A stretch of 64,000 bases of DNA from Asaia lannensis NBRC 102526 (GCF_024054035.1 NZ_JAMXQU010000003.1:124001-188000), one strand, 5' to 3'; counted from the first letter of the stretch, positions 1 to 12,314 are shown. Notes: generated by a model not told the origin, from the letters alone. Numbers and translations are program-made.

Positions 1-136
1 TCGTGGCCTTGTCGGTTTCGATCTCGGCGATCACATCGCCGGAACTGATCTTGTCACCTTCCTTGCGTGTCCACTTCGAAAGGGTTCCTTCTGTCATGGT
101 AGGCGAAAGAGCCGGCATGAGAACAGGAGCGGCCAT
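1..136 (-). CDS. pdhB: Pyruvate dehydrogenase E1 beta, N-terminal lipoyl domain (partial)
   Basis: Only the first 45 codons are in the window; the gene runs off the left edge. The fragment is a lipoyl domain ending in ETDKAT, whose lysine is the lipoylation site. A stand-alone E2 starts the same way, but directly behind pdhA in alphaproteobacteria the usual gene is pdhB, an E1-beta subunit carrying an N-terminal lipoyl domain. Its ATG lies three bases after the pdhA stop (TAA GTT ATG), so the two are surely cotranscribed. As part of the cytosolic pyruvate dehydrogenase complex it would help convert pyruvate to acetyl-CoA. The E1-beta assignment rests on gene order; the lipoyl domain itself is plain in the sequence. 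Confidence 0.8.
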   Translation of the reverse strand, partial: MAAPVLMPALSPTMTEGTLSKWTRKEGDKISSGDVIAEIETDKAT

Positions 137-139
137 AAC

Positions 140-1162
140 TTACGCCTCCACCAGAATATCGGTCCAAAGTTCGGAGAGATCGGGCTCAGAGCTGTTCTGG
201 GCAAAATCGGCAGCATCGTTCACGATCTGCTTGACCTCGGCATCGATCGCCTTGAACGCCTCGTCGGTCGTGCCCTTTTCCGAAAGCAGCTTGTGCAGTG
301 CTTCGATCGGGTCGCGCGTGCGACGCATTTCCTCGACCTCCGAACGGTCGCGGTAACGCGCCGGATCGGACATCGAGTGACCGCGATAGCGATAGGTTTC
401 CATTTCGAGCAGGAACGGCCCCTTGCCGGCCCGGCAATGGGCGACGGCTTCCTGTGCAGCCTCATGAACGGCGAACAGATCCATACCGTCGACCTTGCGA
501 CCCGGAATTTTCCAAGGTGCGCCGATCTGCGAGAGATTATGGGCTGCTGCGCTCGAGCGCTCGACGCTCGTGCCCATACCGTAGCGGTTGTTCTCAATCA
601 CGTAGATGCAGGGCAGCTTGTGAAGGGCCGCGAGGTTGAAGCTCTCGTACACCTGCCCCTGCTGCGCGGCACCCTCGCCGAAATAGGCCACACCCACTTC
701 ATCGGTGCCGCGATACTTGTTGGCAAAGGCCAGCCCCGTGCCGATCGCAACCTGCGCACCGACGATGCCATGCCCGCCATAGAAATTCTTCTCGCGCGAG
801 AACATATGCATGGATCCGCCCTTGCCGTGCGAATACCCGTCCTTGCGTCCGGTCAGTTCCGCCATCACGCCACCGGGGCTCATGCCCATCATCAGCATAT
901 GGGCGTGATCGCGATACGAAGTCACGATCTTGTCACCGGGCTTCATGGCCAGTGACATGCCGACGATCACGGCCTCCTGACCAATATAGAGATGGCAGAA
1001 TCCGCCGATCAGCCCCATGCCGTAAAGCTGTCCGGCTTTTTCCTCGAAGCGACGAAGCAGAAGCATGTCGCGATAGGCCGTACGCACGGTTTCCAGAGGC
1101 AGGATGGGTCCGTTGTGATCAGCGAGCGGCTGAGCCGCCCCGTGATGGGCTTTGCCGGACAT
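140..1162 (-). CDS. pdhA: Pyruvate dehydrogenase E1 component, alpha subunit
   Basis: A 340-residue thiamine-diphosphate enzyme that decarboxylates pyruvate and passes the acetyl group to lipoyl domains. The ThDP-binding motif opens with GEGAA near residue 162 and closes with NN near 191. The SHGKGGSMH segment near 111 and the YRYRGHSMSDP phosphorylation-loop segment near 257 are typical of bacterial PdhA. Length is normal. It is followed at three bases by pdhB. Upstream, 104 bp separate it from trpC on the same strand; that gap holds a hairpin at 1207-1228. In relatives pdhA normally follows ftsB, so its place behind trpC is unusual and suggests a local inversion. Confidence 0.96.
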   Translation of the reverse strand: MSGKAHHGAAQPLADHNGPILPLETVRTAYRDMLLLRRFEEKAGQLYGMGLIGGFCHLYIGQEAVIVGMSLAMKPGDKIVTSYRDHAHMLMMGMSPGGVMAELTGRKDGYSHGKGGSMHMFSREKNFYGGHGIVGAQVAIGTGLAFANKYRGTDEVGVAYFGEGAAQQGQVYESFNLAALHKLPCIYVIENNRYGMGTSVERSSAAAHNLSQIGAPWKIPGRKVDGMDLFAVHEAAQEAVAHCRAGKGPFLLEMETYRYRGHSMSDPARYRDRSEVEEMRRTRDPIEALHKLLSEKGTTDEAFKAIDAEVKQIVNDAADFAQNSSEPDLSELWTDILVEA

Positions 1163-1206
1163 GGTGAGTATCTCCTGAGCCAGACAGTTGCGTCATGCGC
1201 GTTTCA

Positions 1207-1228
1207 GGGACCGGTATTTACCAGTCCC
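1207..1228 (-). terminator. Hairpin between trpC and pdhA, possible weak terminator
   Basis: A near-perfect inverted repeat with arms GGGACTGGT and ACCGGTCCC (one G-T pair, four-base loop) lies between the trpC stop and the pdhA start, read on the minus strand. No T-run follows, so strong intrinsic termination is unlikely. It may separate trp from pdh transcription or act only as an RNA structure. Confidence 0.35.
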
Positions 1229-1266
1229 GCTGAGCAAGTCCACAACCCGGAGTGTTAATATGTGCG

Positions 1267-2178
1267 TTAGAGCGTGCCGAGCAGACGACGGGCAGCCAGG
1301 CCCGGATCCTCTTCACGCAGCAGGCTCTCACCCACGAGAACGCCACTGGCGCCGACTTCACCCACGCGCTGCACATCGTCGAACGTGCGAATGCCGCTTT
1401 CGGAAACAAGGATACGATCGGGTGGAACGAGCGGCGCGAGGTTGGTCGTGGTGTCCAGATCGGTCACGAGCGTGCGCAGATTGCGGTTATTGATCCCGAT
1501 CAGCGAGGTATCGAGCGCCAGAGCCCGGTTCAGCTCTGCCTCGTCATGCACTTCGCACAGCACATCCAGATCGAGACCGCGCGCCAGGGCGATCAGATCG
1601 GCCGCTTCGGTATCGGTGAGAGCCGAGAGAATGATCAGAATGCAGTCCGCCCCGATCAGACGGCTCTCATGAACCTGCCAGGGCTCCAGAATGAAGTCCT
1701 TGCGCAGGATCGGCAGAGGCGTGACTTCCTTGACGGCCTTCAGATCCTCGATGGACCCGTGAAAGCACGGACCTTCGGTCAGGATCGAAAGACAGATCGC
1801 GCCCGCAGCCTCATAGGACTTGGCAATACCCACCGGATCGTAATCGGGACGCAGGATACCTGCCGAAGGTGAGGCCTTCTTGATTTCCGCGATCAGTCCC
1901 ACGCGACGATCGGCCGCCATCTGCTTGAGGGCCTGACCGAAACCGCGCGTCGGCACGGTGACCTCGCGTGCACGTGCCGTGATTTCCTTCAGCGGCATGA
2001 TCTGTGAGCGTTGCTCGACATCGATGCGCGTGCGGGCACAGATCCTTGCCAGCACATCCGGCATATCGCCCTCCGGAACAGGCAGAGGTGTCGTTTCCTG
2101 CACGACTGTCCCGGGCACCTGCACGTCGGGATAGCCTGAAGGCGTGTCGTGTGTGGAACTGGACGTGTGATCGGTCAT
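1267..2178 (-). CDS. trpC: Indole-3-glycerol phosphate synthase
   Basis: TIM-barrel enzyme that closes the indole ring in tryptophan synthesis, making indole-3-glycerol phosphate from CdRP. The AEIKKASPS phosphate/catalytic strand lies near residue 97, and the C-terminal SESGI...GVLVGESLL strands are also present. The protein is 303 residues, about 35-40 longer than usual. The family's normal start corresponds to Met39 (about 2064), so the first 38 residues, rich in Ser, Thr and Pro, are an extension. The longer start is kept because its ATG overlaps the trpD stop as ATGA, the usual sign of translational coupling. It is the last trp gene of the ppiD-trpEGDC run. Confidence 0.95.
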   Translation of the reverse strand: MTDHTSSSTHDTPSGYPDVQVPGTVVQETTPLPVPEGDMPDVLARICARTRIDVEQRSQIMPLKEITARAREVTVPTRGFGQALKQMAADRRVGLIAEIKKASPSAGILRPDYDPVGIAKSYEAAGAICLSILTEGPCFHGSIEDLKAVKEVTPLPILRKDFILEPWQVHESRLIGADCILIILSALTDTEAADLIALARGLDLDVLCEVHDEAELNRALALDTSLIGINNRNLRTLVTDLDTTTNLAPLVPPDRILVSESGIRTFDDVQRVGEVGASGVLVGESLLREEDPGLAARRLLGTL

Positions 2179-3293
2179 GTTAAGCCTGACGTCTGGATCA
2201 AAGGGGAAGAATGAACCGCCTCGACGGAAGAAGGCGCATCCTGCTGCGCCTGCACGAGAGCCGAGAGGGCCATCCCGCTATCGATGGCATGGGCAGCGAT
2301 CTCGACATTCCTGCGCAGAAGAATGGGGAGGATCGTCGCGTTTTCAAGAATGGGGAAACGTCCTGACACATGAAGCGCCACGGCCGCATTGAGCAGGACA
2401 GTATCGCGATAGGCTCCATCCTGCCCGGACAGCATGTCGAGCAGCTTGCCCGCATTATGCGAGGGATCGCCCCCGGCAATGGCCGCGATGGGGCGATGAG
2501 GCAGGCCTGCCATATCGGGTGTCAGGGTCAGGTCGAGAAAGCGCCCCTCATCCCAGGCCTGAATATGCGAGGCGCCCGCCAGCGTGATTTCGTCACTGCC
2601 GCCCAGATCGGTCTCACCATGCACGGCCCAGACACATTCTGCCCCGAGCGAGGCAAGTGTCTCGACCACGGGACGAAGCCAGCGTGAGTCGTAGATGCCG
2701 ATCATCTGCCGTCTGACCTGAGCCGGATTGCAGAGTGGCCCAATGAGATTGAATATCGTCCGGAAGCCAAGTGTCCCACGAACGGGAGCGGCATGACGCA
2801 TGGCCGGATGATGCAGGGGCGCGGCAAGAAAGGCCAGCTTCCCCTCACGCAGGCGTCGCGACTGCTCGTCCAGATCGTGACAGGGTTCAATGCCAAGCGC
2901 CATAAGTGTGTCGGTGGCACCGGCGCGTGAGGAAAGCGCCCGATTGCCGTGCTTTGCCACAGGCACGCCGAGACCGGCCAGAACGAAGGCAACTGCCGTG
3001 GATACGTTGAGCGTTCCGAGCCCGTCTCCGCCCGTCCCGCAAACATCCATCGCATCGGAGGGGGCGTCGGGCAGCGCGGTCATGCAGGCCCTTACGGCCC
3101 TGACCGCGCCGCTCAGCTCATCGACCGTCTCACCGCGCAAACGCAGAGCCATGAGAATGGCGGCAAGCTGTTCGGGCGGCACATCGCCCTGCATGATAAG
3201 GGTGAAGAGCTTCTCGGTCTCCTCCCCGGTCAATCGTCGCCCTTCGGCAAGACGCGTCAACACCTGTTTGAGACGACCTGACTGCATGTCCAT
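2175..3293 (-). CDS. trpD: Anthranilate phosphoribosyltransferase
   Basis: Transfers phosphoribose from PRPP to anthranilate, the second step of tryptophan synthesis. The glycine-rich PRPP motif CGTGGDG is at residues 85-91 and KHGNR follows near 114; both are hallmarks of the family. At 372 residues it is slightly longer than usual, with a C-terminal tail of about 25 residues. The stop overlaps the trpC start by 4 bp, and the gene starts directly after the trpG stop, so trpG, trpD and trpC form a tightly packed set. Confidence 0.96.
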   Translation of the reverse strand: MDMQSGRLKQVLTRLAEGRRLTGEETEKLFTLIMQGDVPPEQLAAILMALRLRGETVDELSGAVRAVRACMTALPDAPSDAMDVCGTGGDGLGTLNVSTAVAFVLAGLGVPVAKHGNRALSSRAGATDTLMALGIEPCHDLDEQSRRLREGKLAFLAAPLHHPAMRHAAPVRGTLGFRTIFNLIGPLCNPAQVRRQMIGIYDSRWLRPVVETLASLGAECVWAVHGETDLGGSDEITLAGASHIQAWDEGRFLDLTLTPDMAGLPHRPIAAIAGGDPSHNAGKLLDMLSGQDGAYRDTVLLNAAVALHVSGRFPILENATILPILLRRNVEIAAHAIDSGMALSALVQAQQDAPSSVEAVHSSPLIQTSGLT

Positions 3294-3890
3294 TCAGGCG
3301 GCTTGAGGTTTCTGACGCGCCGTTCGGGCAATGTTCAGGAAATTCGCCAGCATCATCTGCCCGTCTTCCGAGGCAATACTCTCGGGATGGAACTGTACAC
3401 CATGCACCGGCAGGTCACGATGCCTCACCCCCATAACCACGCCATCCTGGGCGCGGGCATTCACGATGAGCGTGTCAGGGATGGTCTCCGGGGCAAGCGT
3501 CAGACTGTGATAGCGCGTCGCCTGGCTTGGGCTTGCGAGGCCGTGAAACAGCCCCGTTCCGTCATGGAAAACAGCGTCCACCTTGCCATGCATGGGCTTC
3601 GGCGCGCGTACGACCGTCGCACCGAACACCTGCCCGATGGCCTGATGACCAAGACATACACCCAGTACGGGAATGTGCGGTGCAGCCGCTTCGATCAGGG
3701 CGCAACATATCCCGGCCTCGTTGGGCGAGCACGGACCGGGGGAAATGACGATGGCCTCGGGCCTGAGGGCGAGTGCCTCTTCGACCGTCAGCGCATCGTT
3801 CCGACGCACATCGCATGCCTCACCCAGTGCTCCGAAATGATGCACGAGGTTGAAGGTGAAACTGTCGTAATTGTCGATCAGCAATATCAT
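3294..3890 (-). CDS. trpG: Anthranilate/aminodeoxychorismate synthase glutamine amidotransferase subunit
   Basis: Class I glutamine amidotransferase that supplies ammonia to TrpE. The nucleophile Cys79 sits in GVCLGHQAIG, and the His and Glu of the triad are in VQFHPES near residue 168; the PGPCSPNEAG oxyanion segment is near 51. Length (198 residues) is normal. It lies between trpE (54 bp upstream) and trpD (adjacent). As in many bacteria it may also serve para-aminobenzoate synthesis (PabA role), which sequence alone cannot decide. Confidence 0.95.
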   Translation of the reverse strand: MILLIDNYDSFTFNLVHHFGALGEACDVRRNDALTVEEALALRPEAIVISPGPCSPNEAGICCALIEAAAPHIPVLGVCLGHQAIGQVFGATVVRAPKPMHGKVDAVFHDGTGLFHGLASPSQATRYHSLTLAPETIPDTLIVNARAQDGVVMGVRHRDLPVHGVQFHPESIASEDGQMMLANFLNIARTARQKPQAA

Positions 3891-3944
3891 GGCGCTAAGA
3901 TGGCGATGTCCGTTGAGAAGGTCAAATTCCGTTACACTGCCCGG

Positions 3945-5426
3945 CTAGGCCGTGCTGCTCTCGCTGGCCTGCTGGACCGCCAGTTCCGCAGCACGGAATA
4001 TGGCGCGCGACTTGTGACGCGTTTCCATTTCCTCGCTCGCCGGATCGCTATCCGCCACCACACCGCATCCGGCCTGCACGTACATACGCCCACGATGCAG
4101 AACCGCCATACGCAGACCGATGCAGGTATCCATATCCCCATCGACACCGATATAGCCGATACAGCCTGAATAGGGGCCACGACGCGTCACTTCGAGTTCG
4201 TCGATGATTTCCATCGCCCTGATCTTCGGCGCGCCGGTCAGTGTACCGGCCGGAAAAGCCGCGCTCAGCGCATCCAGTGCGTCGCATTCCGGCCTGATCG
4301 TACCCTGAACGGTCGACGAGATATGCATGACGTGACTGTAGCGCTCGACCACGAATGACGATGGCACCGTGACAGAGCCCATACGGGACACGCGACCCAC
4401 ATCGTTACGCCCGAGATCGATCAGCATCAGGTGTTCCGCGCGTTCTTTCCTGTCGGCCAGAAGCTCGGCTTCCAGACGCTCATCCGCCTCGCGATCCGCG
4501 CCTCTTGGCCGGGTTCCTGCAAGCGGACGCACGGTCACCACGCCTTCACGCAGACGAACCAGAATTTCGGGAGAGGAACCGACAAGCGAGAACCCGTCCA
4601 TCTCGACCAGAAACAGGAACGGCGCCGGGTTGACGCGACGCAGCGAGCGGTAGAGCGCCAGAGGCGGCAGAGGAAAACGCGCCTCGAAACGCTGGCTCGG
4701 CACGATCTGGAAGGCATCGCCCGCCGCGATATATTCCTGCGCCAGACGCACCTTGTTCATGAACGTTTCTGCCGACATCGTCGATACAGGGGCTTCGAGC
4801 TGCGTACCTCGGGGGAGCGAGGGAACCACGTCCAGCGGCGCCGTAACGAGCGCCCGACGCGCCCGCTCCAGCAGCGCCTGCCCGGCCTCCCGGCTCATTC
4901 CGCCATCACGCAGGGGCACAGCCAGATGCAGCTCGTCGCGCACGGAATCGAATACGGCGAACAGGCCGGGGCGCATCATCACGCCATCCGGAAGATGGAG
5001 ATCGTCCTCCGGCGCGTCAGGAAGCACCTCGATCTGACGCACCATGTCGTAGCCGAGATAACCGAACACACCACCGATCATGGTCGGCACAGAATCGGGC
5101 AGCTCCGCGCGACTCTCGGCCACGAGACGGCGCAGCGAAGCCAGCGGCGCCTCCTCGATCTCATGAAAGACCGAGCCCGGCTCGCAAGGAGCAGCGTTGA
5201 CGGACGCGACACCATGCGCACAACGCCAGACCAGATCGGGCAACATGGCGATGACGGAATACCTGCCACGCAATGCGCCACCTTCCACGCTCTCGAAAAG
5301 CAGCCTGTAGGGACGCGCCCCTTCCCCATCGCCACTCTCAGGAACGAGGGAGGAGAGCTTCATATAAGCCGAGACCGGTGTGAGGAGATCGGCTGCCTCG
5401 ATGCTGGTTAGAAACTCTGTCGTCAT
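3945..5426 (-). CDS. trpE: Anthranilate synthase component I
   Basis: Makes anthranilate from chorismate with the TrpG amidotransferase. It has the chorismate-binding C-terminal half, with LAGTRPRGADREAD, LIDLGRNDVGRVS and AGTLTGAPKIRAMEII, and a normal length of 493 residues. The start overlaps the stop of ppiD by 4 bp (ATGA), so it is translationally coupled to the chaperone gene. No Trp-rich leader peptide is visible directly in front, as expected if the promoter lies upstream of ppiD. Confidence 0.96.
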   Translation of the reverse strand: MTTEFLTSIEAADLLTPVSAYMKLSSLVPESGDGEGARPYRLLFESVEGGALRGRYSVIAMLPDLVWRCAHGVASVNAAPCEPGSVFHEIEEAPLASLRRLVAESRAELPDSVPTMIGGVFGYLGYDMVRQIEVLPDAPEDDLHLPDGVMMRPGLFAVFDSVRDELHLAVPLRDGGMSREAGQALLERARRALVTAPLDVVPSLPRGTQLEAPVSTMSAETFMNKVRLAQEYIAAGDAFQIVPSQRFEARFPLPPLALYRSLRRVNPAPFLFLVEMDGFSLVGSSPEILVRLREGVVTVRPLAGTRPRGADREADERLEAELLADRKERAEHLMLIDLGRNDVGRVSRMGSVTVPSSFVVERYSHVMHISSTVQGTIRPECDALDALSAAFPAGTLTGAPKIRAMEIIDELEVTRRGPYSGCIGYIGVDGDMDTCIGLRMAVLHRGRMYVQAGCGVVADSDPASEEMETRHKSRAIFRAAELAVQQASESSTA

Positions 5427-7342
5427 TCCTGTCCCGTCCCGGCTTTGAGTGCCTGCTGTAACACAGCCATATTGGGCTTGGGCTTGATCTGCCCTTCCAG
5501 CGAATGAACGAAGACGACGGGGACATCCGCCCGCATGGTCTCCTGCAGCTGGGACTGCATCGATTCACGCAGGGCTTTCGTGCTCTCGGCCGTCGCTGCA
5601 AGCGTACCGTTGACGGTGAACACATAAAGCGTATCGCCATCGGCAATCATGCCGGTCTCGCCAATGGGGGTGGAGAAGATCTGCGAAAGCAGCCCGGACG
5701 GCAGACCGCCATTCTGCATGCGCGACACCACGACGTTTTTCTGCAGGGCGTTCTCGTCGCCCGTTCCCGCCACAGCCTTGACGAGGCTGCCCGTCTTACG
5801 CGCTGCCTGCATGATCGTCGTCGCACGCTCGTCGGCGCCATGCATCTGACGCTCTCTGAGCCAGTCATGCCCGACCTGCTCACGCACTGCTTCATACGGC
5901 TTGACGTGACCGGGCTCGATCTCGTCCACGAGCACCGCAAAAGCGCTTCCCTCGGGACCGTTGACCAGAGACGGCTTCTCGCCTTTTTTCTGCGTGAAAA
6001 TGCGTGCAATGACGGCCTTGCGCACGGCATCGCTTCCGGGAAGCGGCGCGATCTCACCATCCTTCGTCATGCCCTGCGCGTCGAGCGAGCCCTGGGCAGG
6101 AACAGCACCGAGATCGGTCGGTATCTGCTCCAGATCGGCGCTGCCTGCGATCGCATCCTGCAGGGTCGCAACACGCGATCCAAGAAGCTGCGGAGCCTGA
6201 GAGCGCGCAACTTCATCGCGTATAGCCGCCTTTGCATGCTCGAAATCCGTCTTGTGCGGCGGCGTGATTGCCGTCACGCGGAACACGATCCAGCCCGCAG
6301 GACTTTCGACAGGCCCCTCGATTTCTCCCGAAGGCGCCACAAAGGCCGCCTTGGCCAGCTCCGGGCTGGGGATATCGGCCTGACGGGCACCAGGAAATGC
6401 CACTGCCGCCGCAGAAGGATCGCGCTTCTGTATTGCTGCCCAGTCGCCATCGGCCTTCCACGCCGAGACAAGCGCGTCGGCGGATTTGCGATCCGAGACG
6501 GTCAGGACCTCGAGATTGCGCGTCTCTGGCACATCGTATTTCTGCAGCTCGAATTCATAGAACCGCTTGAGATCCGCATCGGGAATGGTGAGCGTGCGCG
6601 CAATGCTGTCTGCGGTGAGCAGCACGATCTTGGCATGGCGGTATTCAGTGGAACGATACAGCCAGGGATGCAGATCGTAGAAGCGGCGCAGCTGAGCCTC
6701 TTCCGGGGCCACAGGAACAGCGACCGAAGCGCTATCGAGACGCAGCAGATCGACGCGATGTTCGAGCGTGTTGTATTTGATGAGCTGATCGAGCACCGAA
6801 GACGGCACCTTCATGCCATTCCCAAGTCCTTCGAGAAGATTACGTGCCCCGATATCGTCGCGCACCTTCGCAAGCAGATCGCGCTCGGTAAGATGTATCT
6901 GACGAAGCTTGCTGTCGAACAGCTTGCGGTCGAACTGGCCATTGGTGCCGTGAAACACGCTCATGGCGAAAATCTCGTTACGCACGAGCGCGTCGGGCAC
7001 TTTCATGCCGTTGCGGTCCGCCAGCGCCAGCGCCTCATTCTGAGCCAGCATACGCTGCAACACACCCTGTGCGACCTGCTGGCGCACATCCGGCGTCAGC
7101 TGGGCTGCGTTGCTCACACCCATCTGCTGCGCCACACGCGGCATCTCGTTCTGGATTGCGCTGGCAAGTTCTTCAGCGCCGATCTGACGGGTACCGATCT
7201 TCACGGCAATATTGGCCTGGTCGCCATTATAGCTGCCGACCATATCGCCGACGCCCCAGCCCACGAATGCCAGGAAAATAAGAAGCGCAATGATGCGCCC
7301 AAGCCAGGAATCGACAACAAGATGCCGCAAAGTCGAAATCAT
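5423..7342 (-). CDS. ppiD: PpiD/SurA-type peptidylprolyl isomerase, membrane-anchored periplasmic chaperone
   Basis: A 639-residue protein with one N-terminal membrane segment (about residues 13-35, IIALLIFLAFVGWGVG), then a SurA-like N-terminal domain and a PpiC-type rotamase region around residues 240-350. This layout is that of PpiD, an inner-membrane chaperone that meets newly translocated outer-membrane proteins. Its position directly before trpE, with a 4-bp overlap, and divergent from tpiA is a conserved alphaproteobacterial arrangement. Rotamase activity is not certain, since many PpiD parvulin domains are weak or inactive. Confidence 0.92.
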   Translation of the reverse strand: MISTLRHLVVDSWLGRIIALLIFLAFVGWGVGDMVGSYNGDQANIAVKIGTRQIGAEELASAIQNEMPRVAQQMGVSNAAQLTPDVRQQVAQGVLQRMLAQNEALALADRNGMKVPDALVRNEIFAMSVFHGTNGQFDRKLFDSKLRQIHLTERDLLAKVRDDIGARNLLEGLGNGMKVPSSVLDQLIKYNTLEHRVDLLRLDSASVAVPVAPEEAQLRRFYDLHPWLYRSTEYRHAKIVLLTADSIARTLTIPDADLKRFYEFELQKYDVPETRNLEVLTVSDRKSADALVSAWKADGDWAAIQKRDPSAAAVAFPGARQADIPSPELAKAAFVAPSGEIEGPVESPAGWIVFRVTAITPPHKTDFEHAKAAIRDEVARSQAPQLLGSRVATLQDAIAGSADLEQIPTDLGAVPAQGSLDAQGMTKDGEIAPLPGSDAVRKAVIARIFTQKKGEKPSLVNGPEGSAFAVLVDEIEPGHVKPYEAVREQVGHDWLRERQMHGADERATTIMQAARKTGSLVKAVAGTGDENALQKNVVVSRMQNGGLPSGLLSQIFSTPIGETGMIADGDTLYVFTVNGTLAATAESTKALRESMQSQLQETMRADVPVVFVHSLEGQIKPKPNMAVLQQALKAGTGQE

Positions 7343-7372
7343 ACGCGCTTCAGATCCGCAATTCGCAAAGGA

Positions 7373-7483
7373 TTATTCAGCAGGACCATAGTGCGACACG
7401 CCACGCTTGACCAGACGGCCGTCCTTATGCACCTGCAGGCGCGATGCCCTGCGCGCGATACAGGATGCGGCGCGGCGTGCCAT
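7373..7483 (-). CDS. Possible 36-residue basic protein upstream of ppiD
   Basis: A short reading frame with ATG at 7483 and TAA at 7373-7375, ending 30 bp before ppiD. The product is strongly basic (MARRAASCIARR at the start) and ends in a more ordered-looking RLVKRGVSHYGPAE. An AGGCG stretch stands a few bases before the ATG. It could be a small protein or a leader ORF in the ppiD-trp transcript. I do not recognise it, and a frame this short can arise by chance. Confidence 0.25.
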   Translation of the reverse strand: MARRAASCIARRASRLQVHKDGRLVKRGVSHYGPAE

Positions 7484-7610
7484 GCAACGCCTGTCATGGA
7501 TCTGACGATAAGATGATGCATAATGTTGCTGCTCCCCCTGTCTCGATCCGGAAAACTTCCGCTAAGCAGAAGCGTCGCACGTCGATAATTGCGGGTTCGG
7601 TGAAGGATAC

Positions 7611-8363
7611 ATGATGCGCCAGATGATTATGGGCAACTGGAAGATGCATGGCCTTCGCGGTCAGGGAAAAAGACTGGTCACAGATATCGCTGAGGCGATT
7701 GCCGGGATCAGGGAGACGCGCGAGGTCGTGCTCGCACCTCCCTTTACCCTGACAGGCTACCTTGCCCCCCTTCTCGAAACGCACGGGATCGGCCTAGGCG
7801 CGCAGGACTGCCATGCAGAGCCGGAAGGTGCTTTTACGGGCGATATCTCTGCGCCGATGCTCGCCGATCTGGGGGTGACCCATGTCATTCTCGGCCATTC
7901 CGAGCGACGCGAATATCATCATGAAAATAATGCCCTCATCCGCCGAAAGGCTGTGACGGCACGCCGTTACGGCCTTTGCCCCGTCATCTGCGTGGGTGAG
8001 AGCGGCAGTCAGAAAGAAGCAGGCGAAGCCGATCGCTGGCTGACACGCCAGATTACGGAGTGCGTGCCCGATAATTTCGACGGCATCGTGGCTTATGAAC
8101 CGATATGGGCCATCGGCACAGGCAAGGCCGCCACGGAAAGCGATATCGAATCACGCATGTCCCTTCTTCATGACGTGCTGCACCGTCATCTGGAAACGGA
8201 TGACAAATCGACACGGGTCCTGTATGGCGGCTCAGTCAAGCCCGAAGATGCCGCGTCCATCCTCGCTGTTTCCGGCGTGGGGGGCGTGCTCGTCGGCGGG
8301 GCCAGCCTGTCTGCCGAATCCTTTCTCGGCATTGCAAAGGCAGGTCTGCCGTCGGCGTCCTGA
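7611..8363 (+). CDS. tpiA: Triosephosphate isomerase
   Basis: Interconverts dihydroxyacetone phosphate and glyceraldehyde 3-phosphate. The three catalytic signatures are present: GNWKMHG (Lys), ILGHSERR (His) and [11 protein letters not shown] (Glu), with [10 protein letters not shown] and GGASL phosphate loops near the C-terminus. Length (250 residues) is normal. Two ATGs stand in a row (7611 and 7614) behind a GAAGGA ribosome site; either may be used. It opens a plus-strand run with secG, pyrG and kdsA and diverges from ppiD. Confidence 0.97.
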   Translation: MMRQMIMGNWKMHGLRGQGKRLVTDIAEAIAGIRETREVVLAPPFTLTGYLAPLLETHGIGLGAQDCHAEPEGAFTGDISAPMLADLGVTHVILGHSERREYHHENNALIRRKAVTARRYGLCPVICVGESGSQKEAGEADRWLTRQITECVPDNFDGIVAYEPIWAIGTGKAATESDIESRMSLLHDVLHRHLETDDKSTRVLYGGSVKPEDAASILAVSGVGGVLVGGASLSAESFLGIAKAGLPSAS

Positions 8364-11285
<2,922 letters not shown>

Positions 11286-11296
<11 letters not shown>

Positions 11297-11759
11297 GCGC
11301 CATCTCTATGCCGTTCAGACCGAGTGGACAGGCAATCACGGTCTGGGCACGCAGTCATGGCATGTCTATGGCCGCAATCACGACATTGCGGCCGAAGGCA
11401 AGCCTGTCATTCGTGGCTCGGCCGATCCCAGTTTTCATGGCGATCCGACAGGCTGGAGCCCCGGCGAACTGCTGCTGGCTTCGCTGAGCGCCTGTCATAA
11501 GCTGTGGTATCTCGGGCTTTGCGCCGGAGCCGGTATCGTGGTCACCGCGTATCGCGACTCAGCAGAGGCCGTCATGATCGAAAGCCCGCAAGGCGGAGGC
11601 GAGTTCGAGAGCGTATTGCTGCGCCCCGTGATCACGCTGGCGGGCAGCAGCTCGATGGCACGTGCGCAGACCCTCCACGATCAGGCCCATGCACATTGCT
11701 TCATCGCGCGTTCGGTCAATTTTCCCGTGATTTACGAGCCCGTATTCCAGACTGCCTGA
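11286..11759 (+). CDS. OsmC family protein
   Basis: A 157-residue protein of the OsmC/Ohr fold. The two reactive cysteines are seen in [10 protein letters not shown] and [12 protein letters not shown], which would reduce organic or fatty-acid hydroperoxides with a thiol partner. It is closer to the general OsmC-like group than to Ohr. The ATG at 11286 is chosen because the [10 protein letters not shown] start suits the family; an in-frame start at 11274 would add four residues. It overlaps kdsA and is probably cotranscribed with it. The true substrate is unknown. Confidence 0.85.
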
Positions 11760-11825
11760 ACACGCACGAAACTTAGCCCCCGACAGGATGACGCAAGGGG
11801 GTCAGCGCGAGGAAATCGATCGACC

Positions 11826-12314
11826 TCAAATCGTGTAGGGCTGGAGCGGCGCACTCAGGCAGGCTGCGAGACAAAGCACGACGACTGCCGTCAGCAGCGC
11901 ACGGAACGGAAAATACCCAGCCGGCAAGGCGCCCTGACGATAGGCGGCACGCTCGGCACCGAGCACCAGAACAAAGCCGACCATTTCCATCAATATGCCA
12001 CCGCGAGGCGACCAGACGACACCGGCATAAATGGCAACCCAGCTCCAGAGCGAGGGCAGGACACCCAGGACCAGCCGGCGCCTGTTGATGGCCCCCATGC
12101 CCTGAGCAGGTATAATGGCAGGTTGCTCAAGAGCCAGCCCCCAATGCACCGCACCGAGGAAGGACAGAATGCAGCCGCCATAGGCCAGCATCGCCACACC
12201 TATATGGGTTACGGGGCCGAGACTACCCCAGAACAGGGCCGCCATGGCCAGGCCGACAAAGGGGATCAACCCAGCAATGCCAAGGAAAATCACGAGCGGT
12301 GACAGGGGTCTCAC
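11826..12314 (-). CDS. DUF3429 integral membrane protein
   Basis: A 162-residue inner-membrane protein with about five hydrophobic segments. The LAYGGCILSFLGAVHWGLAL segment is characteristic of DUF3429, a family common in proteobacteria with no known function. It stands alone on the minus strand between the kdsA-OsmC end and eno. The family call is fairly secure; no role can be given. Confidence 0.8.
   Translation of the reverse strand: MRPLSPLVIFLGIAGLIPFVGLAMAALFWGSLGPVTHIGVAMLAYGGCILSFLGAVHWGLALEQPAIIPAQGMGAINRRRLVLGVLPSLWSWVAIYAGVVWSPRGGILMEMVGFVLVLGAERAAYRQGALPAGYFPFRALLTAVVVLCLAACLSAPLQPYTI

Noticed and set aside
140-5426. Long plus-strand frames opposite pdhA, trp and ppiD genes
   Set aside because: They mirror the codon periodicity of the minus-strand genes and have no family features of their own.
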